Assembly: GCA_009829735.1 (NCBI GenBank)
Contig: CM020618.1
Span: 4,834,882-4,898,881 of the forward strand
Origin: Pyropia yezoensis
Lineage: Eukaryota > Rhodophyta > Bangiophyceae > Bangiales > Bangiaceae
Reading direction: 5' to 3'
DNA: 64,000 bases
Shown: positions 46,258-55,493 of the stretch, piece by piece
Position numbering within the stretch: the first letter of the stretch is position 1
Layout: the number at the start of each line of letters is the position of its first letter
Made by a program: the position numbers and the translations under genes
Notes under the pieces: model-generated
What the model was told of the DNA's origin: nothing
Databases searched by the model: none
Seen by the model: only the letters and a program-made list of their open reading frames with translations

Positions 46258-46757
46258 NNNNNNNNNNNNNNNNNNNNNNNNNNNNNNNNNNNNNNNNNNN
46301 NNNNNNNNNNNNNNNNNNNNNNNNNNNNNNNNNNNNNNNNNNNNNNNNNNNNNNNNNNNNNNNNNNNNNNNNNNNNNNNNNNNNNNNNNNNNNNNNNNNN
46401 NNNNNNNNNNNNNNNNNNNNNNNNNNNNNNNNNNNNNNNNNNNNNNNNNNNNNNNNNNNNNNNNNNNNNNNNNNNNNNNNNNNNNNNNNNNNNNNNNNNN
46501 NNNNNNNNNNNNNNNNNNNNNNNNNNNNNNNNNNNNNNNNNNNNNNNNNNNNNNNNNNNNNNNNNNNNNNNNNNNNNNNNNNNNNNNNNNNNNNNNNNNN
46601 NNNNNNNNNNNNNNNNNNNNNNNNNNNNNNNNNNNNNNNNNNNNNNNNNNNNNNNNNNNNNNNNNNNNNNNNNNNNNNNNNNNNNNNNNNNNNNNNNNNN
46701 NNNNNNNNNNNNNNNNNNNNNNNNNNNNNNNNNNNNNNNNNNNNNNNNNNNNNNNNN
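46258..46757. other. Assembly gap of exactly 500 N
   Basis: A scaffold join inside the retrotransposon, flanked by repeated sequence on both sides. Confidence 0.98.
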
Positions 46758-47307
46758 GCGCTGGGGAGGTGACGTCCTATTTGGAGCTCGTCAACTGGTT
46801 GTTGAAGCCATGGTTGATGAGGCAGCGTTGGCTTTCAAAGTCGAGGAGTTTACGCAAGCCCATCAGAAAGAGGCGGAGGACGAGTTGTCCTTTGCGGAGC
46901 GAGTCCGTAAGCTCAACAATCTTTGTGGGTTTCTTCATCCACAAGCTGTGGTGAAGAGTCGGTTTGTGGAGGGACTCCATTGGTCAGTCCGGATGGAGAC
47001 CCGGGAGCATAACACTGCCCGGGCGACCCTGGCCGAGTTGGCTAGGTTCGCCTATCGCAGAGGCGAGGCCTACCGCAAGTTGCGGGAGGAACAACGCCAG
47101 GAGCGTCAGGCCGAGTTGGCCAAGGAACGGGAGGAGGCGCGCCAGGCCAGAGAGTTGAGAGAGGCACGCCGAATCCGCAAGGAGAGGGTGGTAGCTGCCG
47201 TGGGAACTTCCCAGGGTATCCCTTCGTCTTCCCCAGTTGGGAAGACCCCCTCCCGGAACAGACCATCGGTGTTGGAACTGCAACTCCGATGGACACTGGG
47301 CATATGA
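46758..47307 (+). pseudogene. gag: Gag fragment, second copy
   Basis: The 3' part of gag without its start. One base is missing near 46805 relative to the first copy, and one C is extra near 47250, which shifts the frame just before the zinc knuckle. Contig-end errors are the likely cause. Confidence 0.75.
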
Positions 47308-50300
47308 TTGCCCCAAGTTGAGTAAACGCATCCAACAACTTGTTAGGAATGCGAGTAAGAAGTCGGCTACGAACGAAGTACGTTCACGCCGCGAGGGTGG
47401 GTCTCGACCGGTCGTCGCGGTCGCCACACCCTCGGCAGAGGAGGCGGACACGTCGTCCTCGGACTCGTCGTCTTCCTCCCCGCCCTCAGATTCGGACGCC
47501 AAGTCGGCGGGAAAACGAATGACCGTTGGGGCTGGTCGTCCGAAGCTCACAACGGCAGCCTCGGCCAAGTGGTCCAGGAGGACGAACCAACCGTGCCGGA
47601 TACTGCGGCGACCTAAGGGAGTCCGCCCACCTCGGGTAGGACTCCCCAAGAACGTAAACCCACGTCGGGTCATCGCGGTGCTGACGGGTGAGAACTTCCA
47701 GGTGGCTGGACGGGTGCAACTTGCCCCCGGCCGCGCCTGTTGTGCCCGTATCGTACTTGATACCGGGTCAGGAGCCTCCTTGATACGCAAGTCGCTATTA
47801 CCAAAGGAGGTGAAGCTCCAACGCTGGAGGTCCAAAGCTGACCATATGATTGACATCAATGGTGGGGTACTTCCCATCGTTGGTGCCGTGACCCTACCAA
47901 CTAGGTTGGGGACCCATGAGGTCGACGTGACCTATGGTGTAGTTGAGAATATATCGGTACCCCTGCTTCTGGGTACCCCTTATGTTGTTACACAAGTGCC
48001 CTTGATTTGTGGCCCTGAGTACTGGGTCAAGTTGATGAATGGGGAGACTATCCCCATCCTTGGTAAGGGAAAGTCTGTGGCTCCTGTGACAGTTTCACAG
48101 TCGAAGCCTGTTTGCTCTGTGAGGGAAGAGTTTACTGCTACCCTGCGTCTAGCCCGTAAAGTCACGTTGCCCCCCAACTCGGTGGCGCACGTTGATGTTG
48201 TAACTGATTATACGGGGAACGGGTTGGTGCACCCTCACCCCCGTCTTGCTCGCAAGCACCAAGTGCATGTTGCCCTTGGCACGATGGACTCCAAAGCCGG
48301 AGTCCCGTGGAGGATACAGGTGATGAACCTGAGCTCGTCGCCCCAGTACTTCAAGTCGGGAGCCAAGTTCGGCTATATCGACCAACACGAGGGACCGGTA
48401 GTAGCGGTCACCCTCAACGCGGGCGCAAGTAGCGACCCGAAGTCCGGAAAGGAGAAGCATCAAGCCAAGTCGGCCGCCTCTCCTCGGCCCCATGTGAACA
48501 TGGAGGGTGTCCCCCCCAGGTTGAGGGTTCAAGTTGAACGCCTCTTGGACCAATATCACAAGTTGTGGGATGGTCAATTGGGACTCATGAGAGCCACCCA
48601 ACACCGGATCGAGTTGAAGCCCGGTGCACCCCCTATACGCCAACAACCGTATAGGGGAGGACCTCGTTCAAGGGCCCTCGTTAAGGAGCAAGTTGCTCGC
48701 ATGGAGGCCCTCGATGTGATCGAGGCCAGCAACGCCGAGTGGGCGAGTCCGGTGGTTATCGTCCCCAAAGTTGATGGGACCCCCCGGTTTTGTATCGACT
48801 ACTGTAAGCTCAACGAGAGCACGGTGAAGGACAGTTATCCCCTACCTAGGATGGACGACTGTCTGGACTCTCTGGGGGAGGCAAACGTGTTCTCTACCCT
48901 GGACTGTAACGCGGGGTACTGGCAAATTCCCATTGCCCCGGAGGACAGGCATAAAACTACCTTTACCTGTCACTGTGGTACCTACCAGTGCAAGCGCCTA
49001 CCGTTTGGTCTGTGTAACGCGCCGGCAACTTTCCAGCGCGCTATGGACATGATTCTGGCCGGAGTACGGTGGCAGATCTGTCTTGTGTACCTAGACGATA
49101 TCATTGTGTTCTCCCGAAGTCTGGAGGAACACATTGGCCATCTTGGCCAGGTGTTCAAGCTACTTGCTGACGCCGGTGTGTCCCTGAAGGCGAGTAAGTG
49201 CCACCTCTTCACTCAAGAGGTGGAGTACTTGGGACATGTTGTCCGTCCGGGGCGTCTCAGTGTTAACGAGAAGAACTTGAGGGCCATTCGTAAGGCTCAG
49301 TGCCCCCGGACCCAGACCCAGATGAGGAGCTTCCTCGGGATGTGTAACGTGTACCGACGTTTCACCAAGGGCTTCGCCAAGGTGGCGAAGCCGTTGAATG
49401 AGCTAGTGAGCTCAACGCTACCGAAGAACCTGCCTCCCCCAAGTCGGGTGGAGCAGGAATCCTTTGAGACTCTTCGGGACCTTCTGCTGAAGCCCCCTAT
49501 CGTGGCTATTCCCAGGTTGGGAGGCCACTACATCCTGGATGTGGACGCTAGCTACGACCAACTTGGTTGTGTGTTGCTTCAGCAGCAGCCGGACAAGGAG
49601 TACTTGCCGGTGGGATACTTCAGTAAGGGGCTGAACTCGGCCGAGAAGAACTACGGAGTCACCGAGTTGGAAGGACTCGCAGTGGTGTGGGCGGTGACGT
49701 CACTTCGTCACTACCTAGAGGGTGAGAAGTTCCTCATCCGCTGTGACCACCGCGCGTTGCAGTTCATCTTTAAGACGGACTGTACGAACACTCGTCTCAA
49801 TCGGTGGAGGGTGCGACTGGCACCCTTCAACTTTGACATTGAGTACCGACCTGGCAGGCAACATGCCCTTGCCGACGGCCTCTCTCGGGTACCTACCGAG
49901 GGGCTGGACACTAACCCAGTCGATGAGGACATCCCCATCGTGGGGGTAGTCACGCGCTCGGGTCAGGCGTTGAACCCCGAGGCGCCAGGGAACAAGAAGT
50001 ACTTGCCCCTGTCCCTGGACGAGGTGGTGAAGGCCCAGGCCGAGGATCCCTTCTGCAAGTCGCAGAGGGATACACTGGATACAGTGGTGGAGACGCGTTT
50101 CTTTCTGGGAGACGATGGCCTCCTCATGAGGAGGGGGGTATTCCAAGGGCTGAACAACTTGTCGTCCCCGCATCCCTCAAGGACAGTATCCTTGAGAGGG
50201 AGCACAACGCTCCCACGGGTGGACACCTGGGGTCTAGTAAACTGTACCAGACCCTGAGGACCAGGTACTACTGGCCGTCCATGGTGGTGGACATCTACAG

Positions 50301-51501
50301 TTGGGTGGCTGCCTGCACAAGTTGTGCACAGAACCGTCTGATGGAACGGCAGCCTAGTACGGCTATGCTATTGTTCCCGGCCAAGGAGCCCTTCGCCGCG
50401 TTGGCGATGGACATCCTTGGGCCACTGCCAGTGACCGAGGAGGGCAACCAGTACCTCCTGGTCATCTGTGACCGCTTCACGAAACTTACGCGAGCGATCC
50501 CACTGGCAGAGATCACGGCCATGTCGGTCGTGTCAGCCTTCCTAGATCACTGGGTTGCCGCGTATGGCATCCCGGATAGTACACTATCGGACAATGGACC
50601 GCAATTTGCGTCTGTACTGTTTCAGGGAGTGCTGGATATGTTGGGGGTTAAGGCAAACTATGCCACCCCTTACCACCCACAAACTAATGGGCAGGTGGAG
50701 CGCTTCAACAAAGCTATTGTTAGGCAGCTGCGCCACTATGTGAGTGAGCACGTGAAGACGTGGGACCAATACATTTCTATTCTTACTACCGCCTACAATT
50801 CGCAGGTTCACTCATCTACCGGGGAAGTACCCCTCGCTTTTGTGACCCCCCGTCGTGTGCAGACTATTGCCGTGCGGCGGTCGCTCCCAACTAGGGAGGA
50901 TGGTGGCAGTACGCCTACTCCTACTGAGAGTAAGGCGGAGTTCGCTGCTAGGCTTGAAAACCTCATCCCTAAAGTCAGGGCTGAGATGGACAAAGCACAA
51001 AAGCGCTACAAGCGTACCTTTGACAAAAAGGTGCGCAATGCTAAGCACGTCCCCGAGCAGGGTGACTGGGTGCTGGTACACTCGCACACCCCAACTGGGG
51101 GTAAGCTGTTATTCCAGACGAAGGGGCCGTACCAGGTCCTTCGTACTGATGGGCGGCGCTTCACCATCGAAAGTGACGATGGGGTCCGCACAGTGAACGG
51201 ACAGGACGTGGTCAAAGTTGCACCACCGCCTGCAGGCGACCCAGCTTGGGCGCGTGCTTTGGAAGCGTGGCGCCTCCCCTCACTGCCTGCGGCCAAACAG
51301 GGCCCGCAGGAGTACGTGTTCGATAAGTTCATCGACCACGGATGGGATGAAGACACTGACCGCCTCATGTTGAGGGTGCGTTGGTTTGGCTACAAAGCCA
51401 AGGACGATACGTGGGAGTATGTGGAGGACCTTCCCGCTGAGAAGGTCCGGGCGTACTGTGCCCGGAATGAGATAGACCCTAACAGCCCTCCCTCAACATG
51501 A
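47237..51501 (+). pseudogene. pol: Gag zinc knuckle plus pol, second copy, nearly intact
   Basis: One open frame runs from the gag zinc knuckle through protease (DTGSGAS near 47759), reverse transcriptase (YLDD near 49088) and RNase H to about 50150. There a two-base difference shifts the frame before the integrase finger. A second frame then carries integrase (AMDILGPLP; LSDNGPQF; NGQVERFN) and the chromodomain to the stop at 51501. Here gag and pol are fused because the A run near 47512 is one base longer than in the first copy. Together the two copies imply a functional-length polyprotein gene. Confidence 0.88.
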
Positions 51502-51612
51502 GGGAAGGCCGAGCAACGGTGCCAAGAGAGTGCTTCAAGTCGAAGTGGTACGCAGAGTGGCTTTTAACTACAGCCCTAACCCTCACACTCTCACAACACA
51601 GGCAGCTGCCAA

Positions 51613-53556
51613 CTAGGCACGCATGCTAGACTCCCCCACTCCACAGCCCTCGCCCTCACGTGGAGGCGAGCGGCGAGACCCACGCCGATAACGGTCTCCA
51701 CTCGTTGGAAGGGGCGGCGGCTCCAAGTCGGAACCGTCGCGCCCTTCACGGTCGCGCAAGTGGCGCCGACCGTAGCTACTCTTCTGCCTGGTCTTGCGAG
51801 CAAGTTTGCGACGCAGACGCTGGACAGACTCCGTCTCCGACGAGGTAGAGGACTCCGAGACGGAGTACGACAACTCGTCTTCCGATACGGAGGGAGAGCG
51901 CCGCGAGTGTCGGCGACGACGGCGAGGAGGCGAGTATGCCCGGCTCGCGCGACGTTTGCCACGCCCAAGTGGGGCTGGCTGGGGCATAATAGCCCCAATG
52001 CGAGCCAACTCGGCTGTCATAAACTCCGCCACCGATTCGCAACTCGCGGTCGCCACTGCAGTACGAACGCGCTCCTCAAGTTGAGGAGTCTCGGAACTTT
52101 GGAGGGTTGCGGTCGACGCGGCCAACCAGGAAATGGTGCGCACCAACGTGGTGATCATCATCTCTGAGGTTAGAGGCGTGGGCGGTAACACCAACTTGGG
52201 GTATACCGTCAGGAGGGTGGCCCCCAAGTTGGGGGACACCGGGGTGGATGACTCCACGGCCACGCTGATCGGGATGTTCCCGTGAGGCTGGAAAGGAACA
52301 GGAGGAAGCGGAGGGGCACGCCGAGGTGGCGGTACCCGGGTATAACTGCGACCCCGACTTGGGGCCCCCGCAGTAGGTTGAGTCATATGGTCATCATATG
52401 AGGGCACAGCCATAACTATGGGCTTGTCCGGGGGTGGCGCAGTGTGGCGATCCACCCCCGGGGCATACGGGTAGTCCCCGATGCCCAACCCCTCTCGTAG
52501 GACCACACGGCCGTCGTGAAGTTCACGAGCGACCCACACGAACTGGCGAAGTGCGCCATCGTCCTTGGGCCCACGAGTGGGGCGGCGCAACTTGTGCTCA
52601 ATGCTCTCCCACTCGATAAACTTATGGAGCCGGAGCATCTCCTCAAGTAGAGTGAGTTGTCCTGATGAGCACCCCTCAGCAACTAGCTGAGGGGTGAGCT
52701 GTTCCAAACCTTGGATGAGCCGGAGGGGGAGATGCCAGAGCATCCCCCGCCGCTGAACACAGGATACCCAGGTCGACATGACCTCGAGGAGCCACTGGGT
52801 GGCCAACATGGCCCACACCAGGTGATCAGGGCCAGCCGTCAAAATGACGGAGCCGAAGTGGTCAAGCAACCGTGGCAGCAACGCCGGGAACCCGTAGGGG
52901 ACCTCAACTTGAGGCCACCACTCGGGCTTCTTCGGATCGTACTGCTCCTTACTGGCAGCAGACTGTTGAGGAAACTCAAGTTGAGCCGAGGTCACCAAGT
53001 AGGGACCTCGCCGGAAGTCTTTTTCCATCCGCACATCAAAGTGATGAGTGTGCGGATCGGCCTCGTGGAGGTACGGGGGGCGAGTTGCCACCGCGTCCCA
53101 AGTAAAGGTCGGCAAGTCGCCGGGACCCGGGATAGTTCCCCCGCGGTCCACCATGGCCTTGGCACGCTGAACGTCCTCAACCTCCTCATCGTCCAGGAAG
53201 GCAAACTGGTCCGTCCTGAAGCCGGCAGGGAACCCGACCCTACGGGGATACTTCTCCCGTAGGCGGTCCCATACCCGACCCATCGCTGCGCCAAGTCGGC
53301 CACAGCGAAGAACAGTCAACCCCTCCTCATAGAGAGGCCAAGCGGGGTAAAACCACCGCCCCAAGGCCTCACGCGGGACAACTTGTCCCGCCTCCGGGGG
53401 AGACCCCGCCGTCAACCCAAAGCCGGGTGACGCGGGAGTCCCATCCCCCGGAGCGATCGCGGAGCCCCCGCCGGAAGTCCCGGCGGGTGCTGCACCGTAG
53501 GTGGTGTCCTCCATACGCTCATCTAGAGAGTCCGTCTCCACTCCCGGGGTCGCCAT
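51613..53556 (-). CDS. Antisense ORF inside the retrotransposon, 647 residues, unknown family
   Basis: Lies between pol (stop 51501, plus strand) and the 3' LTR, on the opposite strand and convergent with pol. ATG 53556 opens the frame, which has no stop for 647 codons; it is open further upstream, to 53727, without another ATG. Residues 60-385 look globular and helical: an RWFYPAWPLYEEGL segment, a long Trp/Leu-rich region about 230-320, and HKLRRPTRGPKDDG. A Pro-rich linker (about 400-430) and a second helical part (about 460-525) follow. The tail (528-640) is very basic with RS-type repeats (RRRRRHSRRSPSVS) and a Ser/Glu patch, suggesting a nuclear or RNA-binding role. No transmembrane helix and no known domain. 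The start is only about 340 bases from the 3' LTR, so an antisense promoter in or near that LTR could drive it. Extra antisense ORFs at this position are known in some plant Ty3/gypsy elements; I see no link to them. Confidence 0.7.
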   Translation of the reverse strand: MATPGVETDSLDERMEDTTYGAAPAGTSGGGSAIAPGDGTPASPGFGLTAGSPPEAGQVVPREALGRWFYPAWPLYEEGLTVLRCGRLGAAMGRVWDRLREKYPRRVGFPAGFRTDQFAFLDDEEVEDVQRAKAMVDRGGTIPGPGDLPTFTWDAVATRPPYLHEADPHTHHFDVRMEKDFRRGPYLVTSAQLEFPQQSAASKEQYDPKKPEWWPQVEVPYGFPALLPRLLDHFGSVILTAGPDHLVWAMLATQWLLEVMSTWVSCVQRRGMLWHLPLRLIQGLEQLTPQLVAEGCSSGQLTLLEEMLRLHKFIEWESIEHKLRRPTRGPKDDGALRQFVWVARELHDGRVVLREGLGIGDYPYAPGVDRHTAPPPDKPIVMAVPSYDDHMTQPTAGAPSRGRSYTRVPPPRRAPPLPPVPFQPHGNIPISVAVESSTPVSPNLGATLLTVYPKLVLPPTPLTSEMMITTLVRTISWLAASTATLQSSETPQLEERVRTAVATASCESVAEFMTAELARIGAIMPQPAPLGRGKRRASRAYSPPRRRRRHSRRSPSVSEDELSYSVSESSTSSETESVQRLRRKLARKTRQKSSYGRRHLRDREGRDGSDLEPPPLPTSGDRYRRGSRRSPPREGEGCGVGESSMRA

Positions 53557-53881
53557 GGCTCTCCCCAAGTTGGGGAGAGACGCTCTGGCTATCGCGGCAC
53601 GAGACCCGCCTCGAGTTGAGGGGGACTCGGATCGTGGGTATACGGGTGGCCTCCCCAGCGTGGGGCGGCCCAGTGGAAGGTGAAAGGGAGGTGGTGGTGA
53701 TGGTGAAGTGTGAACTGAGGAGAGCAAGCTGCCGAGTGGGCAAGCTTGAGGAGAGGGGCGGTCAACGTGACCGCCTCCACATCCACGTTACGTACTCGAT
53801 GGGGGACAGCAAGTCGCGCCCCCAACGCCGAGACGTGCGTTTACGCACCCCCTCACAGGGCCGACCGGGTCGGTCGGAACT

Positions 53882-53894
53882 GAGGAGAGGGGAG
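53882..53894 (+). promoter_or_regulatory. Polypurine tract
   Basis: GAGGAGAGGGGAG lies directly against the 3' LTR, the standard primer site for plus-strand DNA synthesis. Confidence 0.85.
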
Positions 53895-54363
53895 TGTGGC
53901 AGTATTGACCCCCAGGTAGGGGGGCAACACGTGCCATGCAAGGGGCGGCAGGCCACTAGCCTGATCCGTTCCTCCCCCTGCGTTTGGGTCCATATTCCCT
54001 AAGTTTGGGATAGTTAGCTTAGTAGTAAATCCAACTTGGATTTGAGGGTTTTCTGCATTTATCGTCTTGAATTTTCGTGTGGCCCGGTGGGCAGGTGCTG
54101 GGGTGGGAGATTCTGGGTAGCGAGATTCTGAGTGGACCCTGGGGGGATAAGGGGAGGGACAGCGGGGCTTGGCCCTGCGTCCCCGTCCCGACCAAGAAAC
54201 TGTTGGACCACACACCATCCTCTTGTTTGTCCGTGGGGGGTTTGCCCCACAAAAGGGACAGAGTGTGTGCGACTTGCACTTCTTCCGGTTCCCCCGACAC
54301 GGGAGGCAGCCCTTGCACACCGCCCCAACTTGGGTGCCGTGTGTGCATGTGGTTTTTGCCACA
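53895..54363 (+). repeat. 3' LTR
   Basis: 469 bases, three substitutions from the 5' LTR. Followed by the CTAGG target duplication. Confidence 0.95.
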
Positions 54364-54368
54364 CTAGG
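54364..54368. repeat. Right target-site duplication CTAGG
   Basis: Identical to 38402-38406. On the minus strand it falls within the Tyr-Leu-Glu codons of the accessory ORF of element I. Confidence 0.93.
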
Positions 54369-55082
54369 TAGATAACCGCACCGCGCAGCTTGTCGCCATC
54401 TTGTCGGCAGAAGGGAACGGTGCTGCCCAGGATATTGTTGATGGCGAACGCGACGTACTTCCGCATTTTCTTGCCGTCGTCATCCGCCGTGAAGCCCAAC
54501 AGCCGCTTCTTAAAGAGGCTGATTTTCGCTATCGTAGCTCCCTCTGGCATAGGCACAGGACGATGCCCGCCTAGGTAGATCCCGCCCCGCCCGTTGGTGT
54601 GGCGTCGCGAGCTTGGGCGACCGCCACTTGCTGTAGGGGGAGGGGGCGGGGGGGGAACTGCCGAGCCGGCCGGCGGCACAGCCAAAGCCAAAGCCGCCGG
54701 CGCAGGTGCGCTCGTCGCGTCCGGACCGCCCCCGAGGACCGCGGCAGCCCGGGCGGCTCCCCGCCGGGTCGCTCGGCGAGGAGGGCGGGGCGGATGCGGC
54801 TGCCAATCGCCTGCACCGGAGGAGACCAAACACAAAAAACAGGCAAAAGTGACATCGATCAAATCACAACAGCCACAAGAAAAAAACCAGTCGTCAGCCC
54901 ACCAGATGGGTGGACAAACAGACAGAAGAAAAAGGCTAGCGATGCCTCGACGAGGCATCGAGGAGCAGGACGCAGCCTCACACCGACATAAAGGTGTGCA
55001 CTAGCGTGGACGTACCAGGAGGGTTGATCGGTGTCGGGGTAGATCGGGCCGCATCCGAGCGTGTGCGCCGACGGGCTACCAT

Positions 55083-55493
55083 CGCCGACGGTGGGGGGGC
55101 ACGCGCACTGCAGGGGGCACCAGCGCTGGCGCTGTGACGCGGCCGAGGAGGGCAGCGACGAAGGCGACGTGAGCGCGCGCGGCCATGCGACGGGCGCGCG
55201 CGCGCTGGAGTGTGAAGCGCGCGCGCACTGAAGAATATTCATTTGGTTGCTCCTAGAAGCTTCCGCCAGGAGTCCAATATTTGTGGACTTTAAATTACAT
55301 CTCAAATGCAAATTAATGCAACCCACGCGGGCAAACAATACAACAGGGCGTGTCCTGCTCAGTCTTCTGGTGCCTGCACTTCGCGCCTCTGGACAGGAGG
55401 AGCTTTGCGCCAAAGGGAAGGAGAAAGCTGCAGAGAAATATTCACACGGGGAATAGTTGCCAATCCTCGTCCAGCCTCACCGGCACCTACCCT
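55083..55493. other. Spacer between transposase and accessory genes of element I
   Basis: Includes an AT-rich patch at 55225-55320 with AATATTCATTTGG and TTTAAATTACAT. It probably holds the transposase 3' end and an accessory-gene promoter. Confidence 0.4.

Larger units (their letters stand above)
46758..52842. repeat. Second copy of the 6.1-kb retrotransposon block
   Basis: Begins inside gag at the base matching 40178. After 52842 the sequence continues to the 3' LTR, which the first copy never reaches. Confidence 0.9.
38407..54363 (+). mobile_element. Ty3/gypsy chromovirus-type LTR retrotransposon with an extra antisense ORF
   Basis: Two 469-bp LTRs (466 identical positions) start TGTGGCA and end TGCCACA, flanked by CTAGG duplications. 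Order: 5' LTR, primer-binding site, gag with zinc knuckle, pol (protease, reverse transcriptase, RNase H, integrase, chromodomain), a convergent antisense ORF, polypurine tract, 3' LTR. Protease-RT-RNaseH-integrase order and the C-terminal chromodomain place it among chromoviruses. The middle is present twice around a 500-N gap (40178-46257 and 46758-52842), so the true element is about 9.4 kb. LTR identity suggests recent insertion. Confidence 0.95.
38124..55082 (-). pseudogene. Accessory ORF of element I, interrupted by the LTR retrotransposon
   Basis: The 5' part runs to 54364 and the 3' part from 38401 to the stop at 38124. Removing the retrotransposon and one target duplication joins the halves in frame at IYL/EER. 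A plausible start is ATG 55082 with a short first exon (55016-55082, donor GTACGT), an intron and an acceptor at 54811-54812 (phase 1). Starting at ATG 54958 without splicing would give a hydrophobic leader that looks like translated intron. From about 54622 the protein matches the accessory protein of element II: a GRPS-RR-TNGRGG entry, TIAKI-(I/L)FK-LLG, a basic helix, and PRLA-C-SWGAC just past the insertion. It ends in a short QEQLDFLNQLE-like tail. Family unknown; by position it may act with the transposase, as TnpA does in En/Spm. Confidence 0.65.
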
